DNA of 12,184 nt from Prosthecobacter sp. (GTDB taxonomy: Bacteria; Verrucomicrobiota; Verrucomicrobiia; Verrucomicrobiales; Verrucomicrobiaceae). The translations under genes and the position numbers were made by a program. Below, piece after piece: positions 8,901 through 12,184 of this stretch. Under the pieces are notes generated by a model. That model saw only the letters and a program-made list of their open reading frames with translations. It ran no database searches and was not told where the DNA came from. The stretch is taken from positions 1 to 12,184 of the forward strand of contig JAOZVT010000419.1 in the NCBI GenBank assembly GCA_025869455.1, in the 5' to 3' direction. How positions within the stretch are numbered: position 1 is the first letter of the stretch; every line of letters starts with the position of its first letter.

Positions 8901-11008
8901 CCATGGCTCGCGGCTTAGCCTTGCTAGTTTGGCATGTCTGGGAGGATTCGCCTGAAAAGCAGGCTCTGGCTGCTCGCATGATGGCCAAAGGTAGGATGCG
9001 TGATTTGTTAGGCCATGCTTCGGTGGAGGTAAACGAGGCGCTGGCTCAGCGCGTGTCCCTGGAATGCCACCGCCTTTCAGGCTTAAAATACCTGAGTGCG
9101 GATGCTGCCTCGGTGCTGCATTTGGCCGTTGCTGCTTGTTTAACGGATGAGCTCCAGCATCTGAATGCGAGGCACCCTGCATTGCCCGTCACCCGCTCTG
9201 CTGCGGCTGTGGAGTTGCTGCGTTCTTTCCGCAAAGAGCTGACGATTAAGAGCGCGGCCAAGGATTTTGATGCCAGTCTGGCGGCTCTTTCCGCGCTGCC
9301 TTGGCTGGCTTTTGAAATCACGCTCGACTGGTTGCATGCCTTGCACGCAGAAACAGACATCGGCCTCCTGATGGAGACAGCTGCATTGCTGGTTCTCCAA
9401 GATCAGCCACCTGCAGCTCTGCCGCTCGCGCCCCCTTCCCATCTTACACTCACAGGTTTCACTGGCACGCATCCGCGCATTCAGTCCGGCCAAATGGAGC
9501 TGGACTATCACGAGTTTACCCTGCGCCTGCAGAGTTATGACCAAGCGGTTGTTCCGGCTTTTGAGCGTTTTCAGAAATTGAAGCAAGACCTGGCCCATCA
9601 GCGCCGCAGCCAGCTTAAGCTGGACCAGTTCAAAGCTGGCGTGCTGAGTTCCTTTGTGCGTAATCGTCTCATTGATCAGGTCTATCTGCCGATCATCGGC
9701 GCAAACCTTGCCAAACAGATCGGGGCTGTCGGTGTGGATACCCGCACGGATCGCATGGGCCTGCTCTTGCTCATTTCACCTCCTGGTTATGGCAAGACCA
9801 CGCTCATGGAGTATGTGGCCAGTCGCCTTGGCATCACATTGGTAAAAATCAATGGCCCTGCCATCGGTCACAAAGTCACCTCCCTGGACCCTGCGGAAGC
9901 ACCGAATGCCAGCGCCCGTGAAGAAGTGGAGAAGCTGAATCTCGCGCTGGAAATGGGTGACAATGTGATGATCTACCTGGATGATATCCAGCACACGAAT
10001 CCTGAGTTCCTGCAAAAGTTCATCTCCCTTTGCGATGGCACCCGGAAGATCGAAGGTGTGTTTCGCGGCGAAGCCAAGACCTATGACCTACGCGGCCGCA
10101 AGGTTGCTGTCGTCATGGCGGGCAATCCCTACACCGAAGTTGGTGGCAAATTCCAGGTGCCCGACATGCTGGCCAACCGTGCGGATACTTACAATCTGGG
10201 AGATATTCTGGGAGGTCATGCAGCCGCCTTCAAAGACAGCTACATTGAGAACTCTCTCACCAGCAATCCTGCCCTCGCTCGTATCGCTGCGCGTAGTCAT
10301 GCCGATGCCTTAGCGGTATTAAAAATCGCCCTCACAGGTGATCGTGAAGGTGTCGAATTTGAAGGCAATCAAAGTGCAGAGGACATCAACGACTGTGTCA
10401 TCGTCATGGAGAAGCTGCTGAAAGTGCGGGAGGTCATCCTGCGTGTGAATCAGGAGTACATTCGCAGTGCCGCCATGGAGGATGCCTACCGCACCGAGCC
10501 GCCCTTCAAGCTCCAAGGCAGTTACCGCAACATGAACAAGATCGCCGAGAAGATCCAACCGCTGATGACCGATGCCGAAGTGCAGGCCATCATCGAAGAT
10601 CACTATCGCGGAGAATCCCAGACGCTGAGTCAATCGGCTGAGGCCAATATTCTCAAATGGCGTGAGATCAATGCCCTGGCCACCGAGGCTGACAAGGCTC
10701 GCTGGGATGAGATCAAACGCACCTTTGGCCGCAATCTTCTTGCGGGTGGGGCGGGCGAAAACGATCCCGTCAGTCGTATTACCGGACAGATGAGCGCCTT
10801 CACGGCTGGGCTGGAAAAAATCGAACGCGCGGTCTCCAGCCCCACACTCTCAGACATCACCATCGAGCGGCTGCAAAAGATCATCGAAGGACTACGGGCC
10901 GTGCCAGTGAATGTGGAGATCAAGGTGCAACCTGTGGAAAAACCGCAGGAAGACGAGTTGCCGGTGGAAGTAAAAAGCAACGTCATTCAGGAACGTCCAG
11001 ACGAGTAG
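5957..11008 (+). CDS. Giant DUF3686-type AAA+ ATPase ('DNA repair ATPase' annotation class)
   Basis: The protein has 1683 residues. Residues about 15-415 are beta-rich and resemble DUF3686 (PF12458-type N-terminal region); several blade-like units around 269-410 suggest a propeller-like fold. Residues about 470-860 are mostly long charged helices predicted to form coiled coils. A small beta-rich element (FVDGGDLIQLGKHKFSVN, from 850) follows, and residues about 920-1190 look helical. The AAA+ module lies at about 1235-1540. Its features are Walker A PPGYGKTT (1275-1282, K1280), Walker B VMIYLDD (1337-1343, with Asp at the usual Glu position), sensor-1-like N1390 in AGNPYTE, a likely arginine finger R1408 in MLANRADTYNLGD, and a sensor-2-like R1524 in GSYRNMNKIAEKI. 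The layout around the finger resembles MoxR-type ATPases. A charged tail completes the protein. Family members are often labelled DNA repair ATPases, but no DNA-binding motif is visible. Its position right after a flotillin and a YqiJ-like protein points to membrane-linked remodelling. No Shine-Dalgarno is visible before the ATG. Confidence 0.88.
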   Translation: MSDPAPSPQAPVAKLEAGAYEVIRQRLDKHGAELQRRLDLLNADRKAEFGGIETALLATTRLTTENNCVPRDMVAIGPRRFLFGYNVHLGLRTQMRVEDVFGIYDYKAEDHSFHPNKDDMLADKAFAEDFDYLYRYYKNASFLKFHRIGPHLYLGMQVGRDASEIKAFKWLVNDEAGTLQYLGNRYDHEFLFPTHQEFEWIRARREMYRHGQHPHISIEHRVFVETIGGDLTVKVENNTDSGRGIFSEPVDNADQTLDDAEVHYAIVGNLILMKVLPYQEKTWHYLVFNERTREAHRIDSIAESCVLLPDGHGIVFPHGYVLQTGEVKRFDTGLPPMRFERRIAAANGEDTLFVFAHIESGQYLLLSYNLISQSIATPLVCHGYSLFPSGELILFQGDEEPRKHHVVQAWRTPFVTSDDHPQAKSQTFLSKIGNAEIVRCMAECRGVLTLLAKDDSFSGLYVELVRSAGDITDSYFWVDQAGAQNLKETLLEIKVTAESALGEFEKVRRMRKVASDQTEALQEKVSKNLNAAGNTDPDDILGYVRLLATLRELRGQIIALRDVRYVDLEVITKMDAGVAEGSDRLSEKCVAFLLRPEALDPYRKQITEQQALVPSLNKVTEAQEVEESLAKSSTELELLTSIVSSLKIKDATETTRIIEGISTLFAQLNQVRSVLRNRRNDLAKVEGAAQFQAQLSLLSQSVLNYLEVATTPEKCDESLTRVMVQIEELESRFSDFDEYAAELTLKREEITNAFESRRQSLVDARNRRAQSLGQSAERILTSVRNRLAAFAKPEEVHSWLAGDAMVAKLRDLIEELRKLGDSVRADELQTKLKTLQQDSIKQIRDKAELFVDGGDLIQLGKHKFSVNRQPLELTILPRENGLTFHLTGTRYFEYVAHPDLDALKSVWDQAVISENEQVYRAEYLAWKFMQSGIEFSESALRDFMAQRYQEGYTKGVHDHDAGLILQPLLDMRKALGLLRHSPMARGLALLVWHVWEDSPEKQALAARMMAKGRMRDLLGHASVEVNEALAQRVSLECHRLSGLKYLSADAASVLHLAVAACLTDELQHLNARHPALPVTRSAAAVELLRSFRKELTIKSAAKDFDASLAALSALPWLAFEITLDWLHALHAETDIGLLMETAALLVLQDQPPAALPLAPPSHLTLTGFTGTHPRIQSGQMELDYHEFTLRLQSYDQAVVPAFERFQKLKQDLAHQRRSQLKLDQFKAGVLSSFVRNRLIDQVYLPIIGANLAKQIGAVGVDTRTDRMGLLLLISPPGYGKTTLMEYVASRLGITLVKINGPAIGHKVTSLDPAEAPNASAREEVEKLNLALEMGDNVMIYLDDIQHTNPEFLQKFISLCDGTRKIEGVFRGEAKTYDLRGRKVAVVMAGNPYTEVGGKFQVPDMLANRADTYNLGDILGGHAAAFKDSYIENSLTSNPALARIAARSHADALAVLKIALTGDREGVEFEGNQSAEDINDCVIVMEKLLKVREVILRVNQEYIRSAAMEDAYRTEPPFKLQGSYRNMNKIAEKIQPLMTDAEVQAIIEDHYRGESQTLSQSAEANILKWREINALATEADKARWDEIKRTFGRNLLAGGAGENDPVSRITGQMSAFTAGLEKIERAVSSPTLSDITIERLQKIIEGLRAVPVNVEIKVQPVEKPQEDELPVEVKSNVIQERPDE

Positions 11009-11025
11009 ATCCTGCGTAACAGCAT

Positions 11026-11055
11026 TTGACAAAATGGCATTCAGTCCGCTTTATT
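11026..11055 (+). promoter_or_regulatory. Probable promoter of the metal-efflux unit, nearly leaderless
   Basis: A perfect -35 hexamer TTGACA (11026-11031) is followed after 18 bp by TTTATT (11050-11055; 4 of 6 -10 consensus bases). A start site 6-8 bases downstream would fall at about 11062, immediately at the ATG at 11063. The transcript would therefore be leaderless or almost so, which agrees with the absence of a Shine-Dalgarno sequence. The gap 11009-11062 contains no obvious terminator for the ATPase gene. Confidence 0.45.
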
Positions 11056-11062
11056 TAGAACG

Positions 11063-11500
11063 ATGCGTCACAAGACCCAACACCCAATCCTCCTTTGCCT
11101 TGCGCTCTTAGCGCTAGGTTGGGCGCAGGTGTTTGGGCTGATGCGTGGTTATGTTTGTGACTGTGATGGCGTGGTGGAAATCACCGCCTTTGATCATTGC
11201 CATGGACCTCATGGAGTGGCTTGCCACCATGATGCAGAGCCGACTCATCATCACGATGGGACGACGGGAGATACCAGTGATCATACACCTTTGAAGGAAG
11301 CGGTGAACGCTAAGCAGCTCAGCCTGCAAGGCTCTTCTGCACCTCTTCCTATTCTCATGGTCATCAGCATTTTGCAGCCGCTGACCCTGTTGCAGGCGGA
11401 GTATGACCTCACGAATCGTCATGCACCTGCCTTCTTGACTGAAAGCCCGGGCCGAAGGTGGCCGCAGCGGCTTGCCCATACGATCGCGCTGAGAGTTTGA
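11063..11500 (+). CDS. Small exported His/Cys-rich protein, putative metal-binding partner of an efflux system
   Basis: The 145-residue protein has an N-terminal hydrophobic segment (about 9-26, LLCLALLALGWAQVFG) that could be a signal peptide or anchor. A compact metal-ligand region follows at 32-74, with Cys at 32, 34, 46 and 54 and clustered His, including HCH at 45-47, HH at 55-56 and HHH at 62-64, interspersed with Asp. A second hydrophobic stretch lies at about 94-110, and the tail is basic. I do not recognise a named family with certainty. The layout is reminiscent of small periplasmic or membrane metal-binding proteins (DUF2946-like) encoded just before Cus/Czc-type efflux genes. It lies 100 bp (70 bp if the upstream start is used) before a TolC/CzcC-like gene on the same strand, which supports a role in sensing, buffering or delivering metal ions in the periplasm. 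Metal identity cannot be told from the sequence. The stop is TGA. Confidence 0.75.
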   Translation: MRHKTQHPILLCLALLALGWAQVFGLMRGYVCDCDGVVEITAFDHCHGPHGVACHHDAEPTHHHDGTTGDTSDHTPLKEAVNAKQLSLQGSSAPLPILMVISILQPLTLLQAEYDLTNRHAPAFLTESPGRRWPQRLAHTIALRV

Positions 11501-11600
11501 GACGGACACCTAGCTTCGCCCATGTTGGTGACGCTTGCTAGCATGTCCCTGCACGGATTTGGCCTCTGCCATGTCCATCCTTCTCAAATTCTATTTTCAT

Positions 11601-12184
11601 ATGCATCGTTTTCTATGGCTCTTGCTGGGCCTCGTTTTTAGCTCATCTGCCTCCGCTTTGTCTCTATCCGAAATCGCCTCTCGGGTAAGGGACCATCATC
11701 CGCAGCTCAAAGCTGCCCGTCTCGCCGTTGAGGAAGCTCGCGGTCGCCAGCTTGGTTCTGGTCGTTTGTCGAATCCATCGTTAGGCTTCGAATTTCAAAA
11801 TGAAAGCCGCGCCTCCCCGCGTTCTGGTGTGTTTTCACTGGATCAGTCCTTTCCGATTACCCGCCGTCTAAGCCTAGAAAAACAGCTAAGCACTCAGTTG
11901 GTGGCGGCAGCGGAATTGGAGGTCAAGGATGCGGAGCGACGTCTCATCTCAGAAGCGCGTAGCTTCGCGGTGAAGCTGCTGGCTTTGGATCAACAACGCA
12001 GCCTGCGCCAGCAACAGACGCAGCTCGCTCAAAAACTCTCTAGCTTTGCTAAAGAGCGGGCCGCCGCTGGTGAGCTTTCACCTTTGGATGCTGCTCAGGC
12101 CCAGGTAGATGCGCAGCGGCTGCAGCTGGAAGCCCGACGGATCGAGATCGAATCTGTCAGCCTGCAGGGTGAGTTGAAGCCCAT
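11601..12184 (+). CDS. TolC/CzcC-family outer-membrane efflux protein, N-terminal part (3' truncated)
   Basis: The frame is open from ATG 11601 to the window end, 194 codons. Residues 1-19 (MHRFLWLLLGLVFSSSASA) form a clean signal peptide with no lipobox cysteine. An in-frame ATG at 11571 would add ten residues before it; I prefer 11601 because the signal peptide is then of normal form, but there is no Shine-Dalgarno at either start. The mature part opens with LSLSEIASRVRDHHPQLKAARLAVEEARGR, then SNPSLGFEFQNE and SLDQSFPITRRLSLEK, then long amphipathic helices (about residues 95-194). This is the repeating pattern of outer-membrane factors such as TolC and CzcC: an N-terminal helix, a conserved NP-x-L strand start and a Q-x-F-P strand before the periplasmic helical barrel. 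Such proteins form the outer-membrane channel of RND efflux pumps. The His-rich protein upstream favours a heavy-metal (CzcC/CusC-like) rather than a drug pump. The adaptor and pump genes would be expected beyond the window. Confidence 0.85.
   Translation, partial: MHRFLWLLLGLVFSSSASALSLSEIASRVRDHHPQLKAARLAVEEARGRQLGSGRLSNPSLGFEFQNESRASPRSGVFSLDQSFPITRRLSLEKQLSTQLVAAAELEVKDAERRLISEARSFAVKLLALDQQRSLRQQQTQLAQKLSSFAKERAAAGELSPLDAAQAQVDAQRLQLEARRIEIESVSLQGELKP

Noticed and set aside
8784..9182. Long - strand open frame within the ATPase gene
   Set aside because: The translation is low-complexity and Pro/His/Arg-rich, typical of a shadow frame; the + strand frame is continuous through it.
1..12184. 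CRISPR array, tRNA/rRNA genes, insertion sequences or phage genes
   Set aside because: No regularly spaced repeats, RNA gene signatures, transposase motifs or terminal inverted repeats were seen on either strand.

Overview
The window looks like a chromosomal segment from a Gram-negative bacterium of the Planctomycetes-Verrucomicrobia-Chlamydiae group, most likely Verrucomicrobia (Prosthecobacter/Verrucomicrobium-like). This is an inference from moderate GC, weak or absent Shine-Dalgarno sequences, and the style of the large secreted protein, in which a peptidase is followed by putative-Ig and glycine-rich beta repeats. No rRNA or marker gene is present to confirm it. All recognised genes lie on the + strand. 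I see no tRNA, rRNA, CRISPR array, insertion sequence or phage gene.

Region 1 (1-2924): the 3' end of an unrecognised gene, followed after 2 bp by a secreted modular zinc metallopeptidase of family M64 (HEVGH...DEY active site) with Ig-like and beta-rich C-terminal domains. A spacer of about 190 bp follows. It holds a hairpin and a good sigma70-type promoter with a perfect TATAAT.

Region 2 (3116-11008): a three-gene cassette that is probably one operon. It encodes a YqiJ/NfeD-like membrane protein with a C-terminal OB fold, a long flotillin/SPFH protein (ATGA overlap with the previous gene), and a giant 1683-residue protein. The giant protein has an N-terminal DUF3686-like beta-rich region, long coiled coils, and a C-terminal AAA+ ATPase module. 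The flotillin and its NfeD/YqiJ partner are expected to form a membrane microdomain scaffold. The ATPase is probably the motor or remodelling component that works with it. This cassette is the most interesting system in the window. The spacer before the ATPase gene can fold into alternative, mutually exclusive hairpins that resemble an attenuator.

Region 3 (11009-12184): a new transcription unit with a strong -35 box placed so that the mRNA would be nearly leaderless. It encodes a small exported His/Cys-rich protein and then the N-terminal part of a TolC/CzcC-type outer-membrane efflux protein, cut by the window end. This is likely the beginning of an RND heavy-metal efflux operon.
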